This document shows, piece by piece, positions 21,855 through 22,130 of a stretch of 22,130 nucleotides of DNA; position 1 is the first letter of the stretch; each line of letters opens with the position of its first letter. The stretch spans positions 1 to 22,130 of the IMG/VR virus record IMGVR_UViG_3300050018_000092. The stretch is one strand, 5' to 3'. A program made the position numbers and the translations under genes. The stretch is from a virus. The notes beneath the pieces were generated by a model. That model was not told the DNA's origin. It did not search any database and was given only the letters and a program-made list of their open reading frames with translations.

Positions 21855-22130
21855 ATGGGAAGCAGGGGATCGGGAAGGATCAGCGACTACCCAGGCTCAT
21901 CATCGGGCAAATCCGGCGGAACCGGTGGCAGCAATGATGACGCCGCACAGGATCGCTGCGCCAGAGCATTTAGCACGCGTTTGGAGGACGTAGAGCAGTC
22001 TCAGTACTTTCGGATGCGCGGAACGATTCCGCCGATTGGCACGCCGCTGGAATTAGTGCAGCGTAAGCGGCTTGTAGCTCAGACGACAGGCGGGGAAAGC
22101 ATTGGCAATCTTCCGACTTCATTGAATTAC
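21855..22130 (+). CDS. Unrecognised protein, N-terminal part (continues beyond window)
   Basis: The frame opens with ATG at 21855, four bases after AGGAGG (21845-21850), and is still open at the window end after 92 codons. The N-terminus is MGSRGSGRISDYPGSSSGK, then a Gly/Ser/Asn linker, then a more ordered part: CARAFSTRLEDVEQSQYF, PPIGTPLELVQRKRLVAQTT and GESIGNLPTSLNY. I recall similar GSRGSGR-DYPG...GNLPTSxNYL proteins as small conserved hypotheticals in genomic islands, but cannot name the family or function. No signal peptide or membrane segment is visible. It may be accessory or host DNA rather than part of the tail module. Confidence 0.75.
   Translation, partial: MGSRGSGRISDYPGSSSGKSGGTGGSNDDAAQDRCARAFSTRLEDVEQSQYFRMRGTIPPIGTPLELVQRKRLVAQTTGGESIGNLPTSLNY

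Noticed and set aside
1-22130. CRISPR arrays, tRNA genes, insertion sequences or integrase
   Set aside because: No regularly spaced repeats, cloverleaf-like segments, transposase motifs or recombinase motifs were seen by reading; a dedicated tRNA and repeat scan was not possible.

Overview
The window is the late structural module of a tailed double-stranded DNA phage or prophage, in lambda/HK97-like order: packaging, head, neck, tail tube, tail chaperones, tape measure, tail tip or fibre. The long non-contractile-type tape measure and the absence of sheath or baseplate genes suggest a siphovirus. The DNA is GC-rich. The tail-fibre style of the 714-aa protein (a DGRTGGVTP-type motif) and the tandem exported methyltransferases remind me of Acidobacteriota (Solibacter/Bryobacter-like), but this host assignment is an inference. 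No integrase, repressor, lysis gene, tRNA or attachment site is visible, so neither end of the element can be placed.

Layout. (1) Positions 1-2051: a ParB-like/DNA methyltransferase fusion protein (+), a tiny following gene that appears broken by one base, a GC-rich hairpin, and a convergent gene (-) for a Lys/Ala-rich protein with a DUF3489 C-terminal domain. (2) 2052-6610: small and large terminase subunits, a gpW-like head-tail joiner, a mini zinc-ribbon protein and the portal, tightly overlapped through TGATG or ATGA junctions. (3) 6627-9241: a prohead protease/major capsid fusion with a strong internal ribosome binding site at the domain boundary, followed by a DUF2190-type capsid cement protein. 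(4) 9244-11279: head-tail completion proteins, a 56-aa protein and the tail tube. (5) 11288-12327: two overlapping frames placed like the lambda G/GT tail-assembly chaperones; the second has no convincing start. (6) 12460-14506: three class I SAM-dependent methyltransferases on the opposite strand, two with signal peptides, interrupting the tail operon. (7) 14725-21726: a small tail protein, a 1315-aa tape measure, a signal-peptide-bearing beta-helix/fibre-like protein and a minor tail protein. (8) From 21855 to the window end: the start of an unrecognised gene with its own strong ribosome binding site.

The plus-strand genes form an assembly line: terminase packages DNA through the portal into a shell made from the fusion protein and cement protein, connectors close the head, and tube, chaperones and tape measure build the tail. 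The minus-strand genes (DUF3489 protein and the methyltransferases) are oriented against this programme and look like accessory cargo. The points most worth following are the oppositely oriented methyltransferase cassette with exported enzymes, the nested start in the capsid fusion, the start-less second chaperone frame, the fibre with a Sec signal, and the frameshifted small gene after the DNA methyltransferase.
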